Positions 21,372 to 29,091 of a DNA stretch of 30,769 nt are shown here, piece after piece; within the stretch, counting starts at the first letter, position 1, and each line of letters opens with the position of its first letter. The stretch is from an uncultured Collinsella sp. (GTDB lineage Bacteria > Actinomycetota > Coriobacteriia > Coriobacteriales > Coriobacteriaceae). The notes below the pieces were generated by a model. It ran no database searches and was not told the DNA's origin. It saw only the letters and a program-made list of their open reading frames with translations. The stretch lies in the NCBI GenBank assembly GCA_900544205.1, contig UQUG01000018.1, positions 1 through 30,769 of the forward strand. Direction: 5' to 3'. The translations under genes and the position numbers were made by a program.

Positions 21372-21671
21372 ATCTCGATCTGTAACATCTAGACCCGATT
21401 TGGGCGGCTAGGTGTTACAGACCGAGATATACCGGTGGGTTGGGTCGTGTTTGTCTAAATCTGTAACACGAGGGACGGATTTTGCCGAGTAACTGTTACA
21501 GATTTAGATTTTCTAGCAGGCGGGTTTGGTTTGTCTCGATCTGTAACAGATAGGGGCCAAAAGTGGGCCTAGCTGTTACAGATCTAGATTGTTGAGGATG
21601 GGCCGAGAGGAATGTCTCGATCTGTAACAGTAAGACCCGGTTTTGCCGCGTAACTGTTACAGATTGAGATA
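21372..21671. repeat. array of four palindromic units at 80-81 bp period
   Basis: CTGTAACA recurs at 21380, 21461, 21541 and 21622 (steps 81, 80, 81), each followed about 25-30 bp later by TGTTACAG. Every unit forms a hairpin with 15-16 bp outer arms: 21372-21387/21413-21428, 21454-21468/21494-21508, 21534-21549/21573-21588 and 21615-21630/21654-21669. A second short inner stem usually follows (CGG/CCG, CTAG/CTAG or TAGG/CCTA). Arm sequences differ between units but stay paired: unit 1 has TCTCG/CGAGA where unit 2 has TCTAA/TTAGA. Linkers of 23-26 bp share G/T-rich runs (GGGTTGGGT, GGGTTTGGT). It lies between the att boundary and an oxidoreductase gene. Its function is unknown to me; a REP/BIME-like repeat or a multi-site protein-binding region are the main options. 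Confidence 0.88.
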
Positions 21672-21734
21672 AACCGACGGGCCGCCCCGCCCATCCCCAT
21701 CCACCTGCCGCTACCTGCTGTCCGCCGATTTCCG

Positions 21735-21762
21735 TTGCGCTGCTGTATTCCCATGCCATATC
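21735..21762 (+). promoter_or_regulatory. possible promoter of the oxidoreductase gene
   Basis: TTGCGC (21735-21740) and CATATC (21757-21762), 16 bp apart, stand about 55 bp before the start codon. Agreement with the sigma-70 consensus is only moderate. Confidence 0.3.
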
Positions 21763-21816
21763 CTCTAGACAACTACGCGGCATCATCGCCGCCGCGCCTA
21801 CAAGAGAGGAATGTCC

Positions 21817-23847
21817 ATGACCGCACCTGCACCCAAGCTGCTCCAGCCCATTACGGTTGGCCCCCTTGAGCTCAAAAACCGCATTATGTTCCCGCCGCTG
21901 ACCACCGGCTACGAGGAGCGCGACGGTTCCATTGGCGAGCGCAGCCTGGCTTTTTACGAGCGTCTGGCTCGTGGCGGCGTGAGCTACATCGTCATCGGCG
22001 ACGTCGCTCCCGTCATGACCGCAAGCCCCACGCCCAAGCTGGCGACCGACGCTCAGATCCCCACGTTTAAGGCCCTGGCCGACGCCGTCCACAAACACGG
22101 CGCCAAGGTCGCGCTGCAGCTGTTCCACCCCGAGTACGACGTGCCCGGTGTCGGCCGCATGGTCATGGGATCCATGGCTGCCGCCAAGGCCGCGCAGGAG
22201 GCCAAGGCCGCCGGCGACGAGGAGACCTTTGCCGCCAAGATGGCCGAGTCCAACGAGATCCGCAACCAGGCCTACGCCAAGCTGCATCACGACATGCAGC
22301 ACTTTGTGAACGAGGCGAGCGTAGAGCAGCTCACCCAGATTAAGGAGGCCATCGCTGCCTCGGCCGCTCGCGCACAGCAGGCCGGCATCGACGCCATCGA
22401 GGTCCACGGCGACCGCTTGGTGGGTTCGCTGTGCTCGGCCATCCTCAACCAGCGCACCGACGAGTACGGTGGTTCGTTCGAGAACCGCGTTCGCTACGCG
22501 CTGGAGGTCGTCGCTGCCATTAAGGAAGCCGCGCCGCAGCTGATGGTGGAGTACAAGCTTCCCGTGATCATGGAGAACCCCGACGGCACGCCGCGCGGTA
22601 AGGGCGGCCTGCAGCCCGACGAGGCCTGCGAGTTTGCCAAGCTGCTCGAGGGCGCGCGCATCGACATGATCCAGGTCGCGCAGGCCAACCACACCGGCAA
22701 CATGGGCGACACCATTCCGCCCATGGGCGCCATGCCCTACAACTGGACGCTGCCCGTGGCCGAGCGCGTCAAGGCTCTGGTCTCCGTGCCGGTGGCAACC
22801 GTCGGCCGTGTTGTCTCGGTCGAGGCCGGCGAGAAGATTCTGGAAGACGGCGCGGCCGACATCATCGCCTATGGCCGCTCGCTCATGTGCGACCCCGACA
22901 TTGCGCTGAAGGCCGCCACGGGTGAGCCCATCCGCGAGTGCCTCAACTGCAACAAGGGCTGCGTCGACGCGATTCAAAATCGCAAGTACATCTCGTGCGT
23001 GCTCAATGCCGAGAACGGCGACGAGGCGACCATCGCCATCAAGCCGGGCGAGGGCGACAAGAAGATCGCCGTGGTGGGCGGCGGCATTGCCGGCCTGGAG
23101 GCCGCGCGCGTGGCGGCCAAGCGCGGCTACGATGTGACCGTTTACGAGGCGAGCGACCATCTGGGCGGCCAGATTGTGCTGGCGGCTGCACCTCCGCGTA
23201 AGGACGAGATCATGCGCTCGGTTGAGTACTACGAGAAGATTCTGCCCGGCCTGGGAGTGAAGGTTGAGCTCAACCATGCCGCTACCGCTGAGGACCTCAA
23301 CGCCGCCGACGCTGCGATTGTGGCCGTAGGCGCACACGACGTGGTCATCCCCGTTCCGGGCGCCGACTCGGACAAGGTCGTCTCGAGCTGGGACGTGCTG
23401 GCCGGCAAGGTGGAGCTCAACGGGCGCGTCGCCGTCATTGGCGGCGGTCTGGTGGGCACCGAGACTGCCGAGTACCTGCTGCAGCACGGCTGCGAGGTGG
23501 CGATCGTGGAGATGCTCGACAAGATTGCCGCGGGCGAGTCCGAGACCATTCTGCCGCTGATTATGAGCGACTTTGCAGAGCACAACGTGGAGCAGCACGT
23601 GAAGACCCGCCTGACCGCCATTACCGACGAGGGCGTGGAGGCTGTTCGCACCACCGAGGACGGCACCGAGGAGCCGGTGAAGATCGCCTGCGATTACGTG
23701 GTGATGGCCGTGGGCTCCAAGGCCAACGCGTTTGACCTGGATGGCGTGACGGTGCCCGTGACCTGCGTGGGCGACTGCTCGGGTGAGCGCACCGCCGACA
23801 TTGCGAGCGCCATTCGCACGGCGTATCACGCGGCCAACGAGCTGTAG
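21817..23847 (+). CDS. 2-enoate reductase-type flavin/Fe-S oxidoreductase
   Basis: A 676-residue relative of 2-enoate and 2,4-dienoyl-CoA reductases and BaiCD/BaiH-like enzymes, which reduce activated C=C bonds with NAD(P)H. The order is an FMN-binding TIM barrel (LKNRIMFPPLTTGYEERDGS at the start; QRTDEYGGSFENRVRYALE near 214), then a [4Fe-4S] motif C375-x2-C378-x3-C382-x11-C394. An FAD domain follows (VVGGGIAGLEAA near 419) and an NAD(P) domain (VIGGGLVGTETAEYL). An insertion of about 50 helical residues (about 118-170) interrupts the barrel, and the usual catalytic HxxY-like region is modified (FHPEYD, EVHGDRLVG). The ATG at 21811 sits one base from the GAGAGGA site, so I use the ATG at 21817. 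Single gene, no operon partner, with a terminator after it. The substrate is not predictable. Confidence 0.9.
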   Translation: MTAPAPKLLQPITVGPLELKNRIMFPPLTTGYEERDGSIGERSLAFYERLARGGVSYIVIGDVAPVMTASPTPKLATDAQIPTFKALADAVHKHGAKVALQLFHPEYDVPGVGRMVMGSMAAAKAAQEAKAAGDEETFAAKMAESNEIRNQAYAKLHHDMQHFVNEASVEQLTQIKEAIAASAARAQQAGIDAIEVHGDRLVGSLCSAILNQRTDEYGGSFENRVRYALEVVAAIKEAAPQLMVEYKLPVIMENPDGTPRGKGGLQPDEACEFAKLLEGARIDMIQVAQANHTGNMGDTIPPMGAMPYNWTLPVAERVKALVSVPVATVGRVVSVEAGEKILEDGAADIIAYGRSLMCDPDIALKAATGEPIRECLNCNKGCVDAIQNRKYISCVLNAENGDEATIAIKPGEGDKKIAVVGGGIAGLEAARVAAKRGYDVTVYEASDHLGGQIVLAAAPPRKDEIMRSVEYYEKILPGLGVKVELNHAATAEDLNAADAAIVAVGAHDVVIPVPGADSDKVVSSWDVLAGKVELNGRVAVIGGGLVGTETAEYLLQHGCEVAIVEMLDKIAAGESETILPLIMSDFAEHNVEQHVKTRLTAITDEGVEAVRTTEDGTEEPVKIACDYVVMAVGSKANAFDLDGVTVPVTCVGDCSGERTADIASAIRTAYHAANEL

Positions 23848-23924
23848 TTGAACATCGCGGCCAGGCGGGGCGGTAGCACGGATTCGTCTCGCCCGGCTGT
23901 GTCCCGTCGGGTGTCAACCGGTGC

Positions 23925-23962
23925 GGGGCCTGCAAGCGCAGCAGGTCCCGCCCTTTTTGTTT
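23925..23962 (+). terminator. intrinsic terminator
   Basis: GGGGCCTGC and GCAGGTCCC pair (one G-T) around a 7-nt loop, followed by GCCCTTTTTGTTTT. It ends the oxidoreductase transcript. Confidence 0.82.
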
Positions 23963-24287
23963 TGCTCCGGTGGATGGCAATGCGCGGTAATCATGAGGAG
24001 TGAGGACGTCTACTGCCTTGCAGATCACTCAAAATTATTGGGGGAGGGGTTAATAACTATATCCTCTATACCAAAGGACATAAAGAGATGCCAATTTTGC
24101 TGACAAGCGAATGACGATTAGCTGCGAGTCAGCTACCAGCGTAAATAATCGATAAAGAAATGTCGTAATTTGGTGCCAAATGCCCAGATAACGACGCGTC
24201 TACTTTAATTAACTGCTTTGAGCAAACAGTAAAATGCTACTATCTAACTTGCACGTAAGAAAGCAGATTAACGGTTAAGGCTAAGAA
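23963..24287. other. AT-richer gene-free stretch
   Basis: No gene is seen. The region is clearly more AT-rich than its neighbours and contains the small palindrome ATTTGG-TG-CCAAAT near 24169-24182, a possible regulator site. It probably holds the promoter of the HTH gene at 24288, but no convincing -35/-10 pair with normal spacing was found. Confidence 0.4.
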
Positions 24288-24692
24288 GTGGCAGGTATGT
24301 CGGAAGCAACTAGGACTCGCACGCATGCGCCCGAGGTTAGGCAGCGCGCCGTCGAGATCCTCCAAGAGGGGGTCGGTCATCGCGCTCTCGCCGCGGAGCT
24401 TGGCATTCCCCAGGCCACGGCTCGTCAGTGGGCCCGCGCGTATGCCGTGGGCGGTGCCGACGCCGTTCTCAATGCCGGTTCGCATCATCACACCTATTCG
24501 TACGACGTAAAGCTCGCTGTGGTTAAGGACCGTCTGGAAAACGGCTTGACGGTTCGCGAGGCCATGATCAAGCACAAGATTCCCAGCGAGTCTTCGGTCA
24601 AGGCTTGGTGCCGTCAGTACCGCGAGAGCGGTGAGTCCGCACTGGTCGATAAGCCGCGCGGTCGCAAGCCGCGCGTTAAAAAGGCGGAATAG
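24288..24692 (+). CDS. stand-alone helix-turn-helix protein (IS3 OrfA/InsJ type)
   Basis: The 134-residue product has two consecutive HTH segments: RQRAVEILQEGVGHRALAAE then GIPQATARQWARAYAVGG, and VKDRLENGLTVREAMIKHKI then SSVKAWCRQYRESGESAL. It ends in a basic DKPRGRKPRVKKAE tail. This is the layout of OrfA proteins of IS3/IS150-type elements, but no OrfB or inverted repeats follow. A terminator comes 13 nt later and then the hydrogenase operon. It may be a domesticated regulator. The start is a GTG with AAGG seven bases before it; the ATG at 24297 is an alternative. Located directly before the hydrogenase genes, it could affect their expression; this is only positional. Confidence 0.72.
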   Translation: MAGMSEATRTRTHAPEVRQRAVEILQEGVGHRALAAELGIPQATARQWARAYAVGGADAVLNAGSHHHTYSYDVKLAVVKDRLENGLTVREAMIKHKIPSESSVKAWCRQYRESGESALVDKPRGRKPRVKKAE

Positions 24693-24704
24693 CAAACGGG
24701 ATGG

Positions 24705-24727
24705 TGCGCCCACAGGGGCGCATTTTT
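24705..24727 (+). terminator. intrinsic terminator
   Basis: TGCGCCC and GGGCGCA enclose ACAG and are followed by TTTTTC. It separates the HTH gene from the hydrogenase operon. Confidence 0.85.
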
Positions 24728-24872
24728 CTTGCCGCCTCTCTGCTCCAAAGCGGACGTGCCCTTACTCCGTACGCCTAAAACTCCCCAGTTGACCGAAAAC
24801 CCGCTGCCGCTACTCATCAATTGAGCTATAACGTTAAACAATTGCAGCGTTTTTGCATGGGGGAGTGATGGT

Positions 24873-27755
24873 ATGACGCTACTGTATTTCCTTACCCTGT
24901 TTCCGCTGGTACCGGCGCTGGGCATGCTGTTCGCGCGCGGCGACCGCGCCCGCGATGCGGTGGGGCTCATAGGTTCCGGCATTATTATGGCGGTGACAGT
25001 TGTAGTCGCCGTCATGTTTTTTGGCACGGGTCCGCAGAGCTTTGAGGTTACCCCCGGCACTTCGCATGTGCTCTCGATCATCAGCTCCGCCATCGATGTC
25101 ATCCTGTGCGCCGTCATCCTGTACAACGCGTACAAATATAGGAACGCGCTCACCACGGTGCTCGGCGTAGTCCAGCTGGTAGGCTCGCTCGCCTTTGCAG
25201 CCATGACGCTGCCCGCGGCCGAAGCCGTCACGGCGACGCCACTCTACCTAGACTACATGAGCGTGATCATGGTCCTCGCCGTCGGCATTGTCGGTAGCCT
25301 TATCTGCGTGTATGCCCTGGGCTACATGAAGGACTTCCAGGCCCATGACGAGCACGAGGCCGCGCTGCGCGGGCAGACCGCGCCCGACCGTCGCCCGCAG
25401 TTCCTGGCGCTTATGTTCCTGTTCCTCTCGGCCATGTTCGTCATCGTGACGAGCGACAACCTTGAGTGGCCGTTCTGCGGCTGGGAAATCACCACCGTGT
25501 GCTCGTTCCTTATGATTGGCTACACGCGCACGCCCGAGGCCATCAAGAACGCCTTCACCCAGATCATCCTCAACATGCTGGGCGGTATCGCGTTTTTGGC
25601 CGGACTCATGTACCTGCACGTTAACGGCATGCCGCTGACCATCTCGGGCATGATCGAGCTTTCCGGCGCCGGTACCGCGCAATCAGCGCTGCTGGTGATG
25701 CCGGTCATCCTGTTGTCGCTCGCCGCGCTCACCAAGGCCGCACAGATGCCGTTCCACACTTGGCTGTTGGGTGCCATGGTTGCCCCCACGCCCACGAGCG
25801 CCCTGCTGCACTCGTCAACCATGGTCAAAGCCGGCGTGTTCCTGATGGTCAAGCTGAGCCCGCTCTATGCCATCTATCCCGTGACCGGCTTTATGGTCAC
25901 GAGCGTGGGCGCCATCACGTTTTTGCTCGCTGCCCTTATGGCCATCTCGCAGAGCAATGCCAAGCGCGTGCTCGCGTACTCCACCATTTCCAACTTGGGC
26001 CTCATCAGTGCTTGCTTGGGTGTCGGCGCGCCCGAGGCCGTATGGGCGGCCATCTTCCTGATCCTGTTCCACACGGTGGCAAAGTCGCTGCTGTTCCTGT
26101 GCGTGGGCACGGCCGAGCATCATATCGGCAGCCGCAATATCGAGGACATGGACGGTATGTTCAGCCGCATGCCGCACCTGACGCGCCTGATGATGCTGGG
26201 CATCATGGGCATGTTTGTGGCGCCATTTGGCATGCTCGTGTCCAAGTGGGGCGCCCTGGTGGCGTTCGCGCAGACCGGCAACGTGCTCATGATTATGGTG
26301 CTGGCCTTTGGCTCGGCCGCGACGTTTTTCTTCTGGGGCAAGTGGCTTGCCAAGCTTTCGGGCGTCGACCCCACGGCTCAAAACGTTGAGGTCAATGTCC
26401 ATAAGACCGAATGGATGGCCCTCAACACCATCGCCGCGCTGCTGATTCTGTGCTGCGTGGCGTTCCCGGTTATCTCGAGCGGTCTGGTGTCGCCTTACTT
26501 GGCCATGGTGTTTGGCCGCGTGCCGTACGTTATTGGCAAGGACGCCATGTACCTGATGGTGGTTATCGTGGCGTTTATCGCCGTGGTGCTGCTGACTTCA
26601 TTCCGCGTGAGCAACAAGCCGCACGTCAACGTGTACCTTTCGGGTGTGGGAACCGACAAATATCGCCATTTCCGCGGCTCGATGGGACACGAGGTGAAGG
26701 CCGAAAAGCGCAATTGGTACTCGGAGGACGCCCTTGGCGAGAAGCGTATTGGCCCCGCGGGTAGCGTCGTGTGCTGCAGCATTATCTTGTTTGCGCTGCT
26801 GTGTTGCGCGTGGATTGGGCCCGAGCGACTTGCCATGAGTGCGCCCTCGGTGCTGCGCGGCAAGTATTTTGAAGGTTCGGGCGTCGTGGGCATTTTTATT
26901 GGCACTGTGGCATTTGCCTTACTGGCGCCGCTTGTGGGCGGCCTGATCGACGGCGTTGACCGCAAACTTTCGGCCCGCATGCAGGGCCGCGTGGGCCCGC
27001 GCCTGCTCCAGCCTTTCTACGATGTGGCCAAGCTGCTGCGCAAGGCCCCCGCCAGCGTAAACACCATGGACGATACCTACATGGCGTGCGCGCTCATCTT
27101 TACCGTGGTGGGCGGCGGCATCTTTGTGTCGGGTTCCAACACGCTGTTGTGCGCTTTTATGGTGACCCTCGCTGCGATCTTTGTGGTGTTGGCGTCCGCC
27201 TCGACGCAAAGCCCGTTTGCCCAGGTCGGCGCCGACCGTGAGCTGCTGCAGGTCATGAGTTACGAGCCCGCCGTTTTGCTGATGAGCGTGGGCCTGTACC
27301 TTGCCACCGACAGCTTCGATTCCATCGCCGTGACGGGGCAGTCGGCCCCCATCATCGTGTACAGCGCGCCCATTTTCCTCGCGCTGCTCGCGGTGCTCAC
27401 CATCAAGCTGCGCAAGTCGCCGTTTGACCTTTCGTACTCGCATCACGCGCATCAGGAGATCGTCCAGGGCGTCGCCACCGAGATGAGCGGCGGCACGCTG
27501 GCCAAGATGACCCTTATGCACTGGTGCGAGACAGTGCTGTTTTTGATGTGGGTGGGCATGTTCTTTGTTTGGGACAACCCCGTGAGCTGGGTTGTAGCCC
27601 TGGTCGTGATGGCCGCGACGTATTTTGTCGAGGTCCTGATCGACAACACCTTCGCACGCAGCACCTGGCGCAGCTGCTTTAGGCTCGGATGGGGCGTGGC
27701 GCTGGTGTTTGGCCTGCTCAACCTTATGCCCATCCTCGTCGACGTGTTTATTTAG
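24873..27755 (+). CDS. echAB: fused EchA-EchB membrane subunit of [NiFe] hydrogenase
   Basis: Energy-converting hydrogenases normally have separate membrane subunits: EchA (NuoL/M/N-like ion pump) and EchB (NuoH-like anchor). This 960-residue protein contains both in one frame. Residues about 1-600 are NuoL/HyfB-like, with E205 (CGWEITTVCSF), K288 (LTKAAQMPFHTWLLGAMVAP) and K319 (HSSTMVKAGVFL) in the positions of the proton path. A hydrophilic linker (about 590-655) leads to the EchB part, with DRKLSARMQGRVGPRLLQPF near 695-715 and KSPFDLSYSHHAHQEIV near 850. No stop or frameshift interrupts the join. The ATG has GGGGGAG seven bases upstream; nearer ATGs run into stops. It is the first gene of the operon. 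The fused form would ensure equal amounts of both parts. Confidence 0.93.
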   Translation: MTLLYFLTLFPLVPALGMLFARGDRARDAVGLIGSGIIMAVTVVVAVMFFGTGPQSFEVTPGTSHVLSIISSAIDVILCAVILYNAYKYRNALTTVLGVVQLVGSLAFAAMTLPAAEAVTATPLYLDYMSVIMVLAVGIVGSLICVYALGYMKDFQAHDEHEAALRGQTAPDRRPQFLALMFLFLSAMFVIVTSDNLEWPFCGWEITTVCSFLMIGYTRTPEAIKNAFTQIILNMLGGIAFLAGLMYLHVNGMPLTISGMIELSGAGTAQSALLVMPVILLSLAALTKAAQMPFHTWLLGAMVAPTPTSALLHSSTMVKAGVFLMVKLSPLYAIYPVTGFMVTSVGAITFLLAALMAISQSNAKRVLAYSTISNLGLISACLGVGAPEAVWAAIFLILFHTVAKSLLFLCVGTAEHHIGSRNIEDMDGMFSRMPHLTRLMMLGIMGMFVAPFGMLVSKWGALVAFAQTGNVLMIMVLAFGSAATFFFWGKWLAKLSGVDPTAQNVEVNVHKTEWMALNTIAALLILCCVAFPVISSGLVSPYLAMVFGRVPYVIGKDAMYLMVVIVAFIAVVLLTSFRVSNKPHVNVYLSGVGTDKYRHFRGSMGHEVKAEKRNWYSEDALGEKRIGPAGSVVCCSIILFALLCCAWIGPERLAMSAPSVLRGKYFEGSGVVGIFIGTVAFALLAPLVGGLIDGVDRKLSARMQGRVGPRLLQPFYDVAKLLRKAPASVNTMDDTYMACALIFTVVGGGIFVSGSNTLLCAFMVTLAAIFVVLASASTQSPFAQVGADRELLQVMSYEPAVLLMSVGLYLATDSFDSIAVTGQSAPIIVYSAPIFLALLAVLTIKLRKSPFDLSYSHHAHQEIVQGVATEMSGGTLAKMTLMHWCETVLFLMWVGMFFVWDNPVSWVVALVVMAATYFVEVLIDNTFARSTWRSCFRLGWGVALVFGLLNLMPILVDVFI

Positions 27756-27767
27756 GAGGCGGCATCC

Positions 27768-28367
27768 ATGGATCATAAAATGTCGCGCTCGCCGTGGGTT
27801 ATTCATTACGACGGTTCGAGCTGCAACGGATGCGATATCGAGGTGCTGGCCTCGCTCACGCCGCTGTTCGATGCGGAGCGCTTTGGCGTGGTCAACACCG
27901 GCAACCCCAAGCATGCGGATATCTTTTTGGTGACGGGGTCGGTCAATGCCCAGAACCTGCCCGTCGTGCGCCAGATTTACAACCAGATGCTCGAGCCCAA
28001 GTGCGTGGTGGCCTGCGGCATCTGCGCGTGTTCGGGCGGCGTGTTCCGCGATGCCTACAACGTGATCGGCGGCGTGGACCGCGCGATTCCCGTGGATGTG
28101 TACGCGCCCGGGTGCGCCATTCGCCCCGAGACCGTGATCGATGCCATCGTGGAGGCGTGCGGCATCCTGGACCAGAAAGAGGCCGTGATGCGCGCCGGTG
28201 GCGATCCGCTCACCGTGGGCGGTGCCGCAACCTGGGACGGTGGCGTTGAGCTGGGCGAGGACGGGTTTGTGGCTGCGGGGGCCGGGGCTGATGGTGCCGG
28301 TGACGGTGTCGAGGCCAACGTGTCCACCAGGTCCGCCGCGCCCGCCGCTGCAAAGGAGGCCGAGTAA
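27768..28367 (+). CDS. echC: Ech hydrogenase small subunit (NuoB-like) with tail
   Basis: The 199-residue protein carries the [4Fe-4S] cluster next to the active site. Ligand cysteines are C19 and C22 (SSCNGCD), one of C83/C86 (VACGICACSGG) and C116 (YAPGCAIRP). The conserved core ends near residue 150. About 45 further residues, rich in Gly, Ala and Asp (GAGADGAGDGVEA), form a flexible tail that EchC and NuoB proteins usually lack. GGAGG stands eight bases before the ATG. It starts 12 nt after the fused membrane gene, and its TAA shares one base with the next ATG. Confidence 0.92.
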   Translation: MDHKMSRSPWVIHYDGSSCNGCDIEVLASLTPLFDAERFGVVNTGNPKHADIFLVTGSVNAQNLPVVRQIYNQMLEPKCVVACGICACSGGVFRDAYNVIGGVDRAIPVDVYAPGCAIRPETVIDAIVEACGILDQKEAVMRAGGDPLTVGGAATWDGGVELGEDGFVAAGAGADGAGDGVEANVSTRSAAPAAAKEAE

Positions 28368-29086
28368 TGCAAAAGGCTATCTATACCACCGTCGGGATCG
28401 ACGAGCTCCTGTCGCATGTCCAGGCGCTCAAGGGCGTCGGCGCGCGCTTTGTGCAAATGCACGCCGAGCGCAACGTCGACGACGGCACGTATCGCCTGGT
28501 CTATACGTTTATCAACGTTCGTGTTGCTCAGGAGCAGATTGCGCAGGACGGCAGCTATGCGATCGAGAACCTGGTGGTTGAGGGAATTAATCAGTACCAG
28601 GAGATTCCGTCCATCAGCTCGTACTATCCGGCAGTATTCCCGTTTGAAAACGAAGCGCACGACCTGTTTGGTCTTGCCATCACCGATATGCAGATTGACT
28701 TTAAGGGCTTTTTCTACCAGGTCTCGACTGCCGAGCCCATGAGCGTTATCACGCCCGAGGTGAAGGCCGCGCGCGAGAAAGCCATGAAGGTCCGTGCCGC
28801 TGCCGAGGCCAAGGCGCGCAAGGCCGCGGCCGAGAAGGCTGCTACTGCCACGGCCGCTGCGGGGGAGGGCACTGCGGGCGCTGGCGATGCTGCGGGCGCT
28901 GCCGTCGCTCAGCCCGCTGCGGCTGCCGGCTCCGATGCTCAGCACGATGAAACTGCTGCGAAGGCCGCGCTCAAGGCTGCCGAGATGGAGGCAAAGCTCG
29001 CCGCCATGGATCCCGAGAAAGCGGCCAAGGTCCGCGCGGCGCTTGCCGCCAAGGCCGCCCGCGACAAGCAGAAAAAGGAGGCGTAA
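28367..29086 (+). CDS. echD: Ech hydrogenase NuoC-like subunit with long Ala-rich tail
   Basis: Residues 1-125 match the 30-kDa (NuoC/EchD) fold: LVYTFINVRVAQEQIAQDGS, IPSISSYYPAVFPFENEAHD and LFGLAITDMQIDF, the conserved FPxxxxxEREIHDLFG-like region. The remaining 110 residues are almost only Ala, Lys, Glu and Gly (KARKAAAEKAATATAAAGEG; AALKAAEMEAKLAAMDPEKA) and should form a charged helix or coiled coil. EchD is normally about 120-170 residues, so the extension roughly doubles the protein. It contains no stop or frameshift. AAAGGAGG upstream of the ATG and a one-base overlap with echC support the start. Confidence 0.9.
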   Translation: MQKAIYTTVGIDELLSHVQALKGVGARFVQMHAERNVDDGTYRLVYTFINVRVAQEQIAQDGSYAIENLVVEGINQYQEIPSISSYYPAVFPFENEAHDLFGLAITDMQIDFKGFFYQVSTAEPMSVITPEVKAAREKAMKVRAAAEAKARKAAAEKAATATAAAGEGTAGAGDAAGAAVAQPAAAAGSDAQHDETAAKAALKAAEMEAKLAAMDPEKAAKVRAALAAKAARDKQKKEA

Positions 29087-29091
29087 GGCCC

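Noticed and set aside
21372..21671. CRISPR-like array
   Set aside because: The repeats are inverted pairs that vary between units, the intervening DNA is also similar between units, only four units exist and there are no cas genes.
21496..23829. 777-residue minus-strand frame opposite the oxidoreductase
   Set aside because: It is the antisense of a well-supported enzyme gene; the product is a His/Val/Gly/Leu-rich string without domains, typical of antisense frames in high-GC genes.
26919..27914. 331-residue minus-strand frame opposite the EchB part
   Set aside because: Antisense shadow of the hydrogenase gene with a His/Arg/Gln-rich product.
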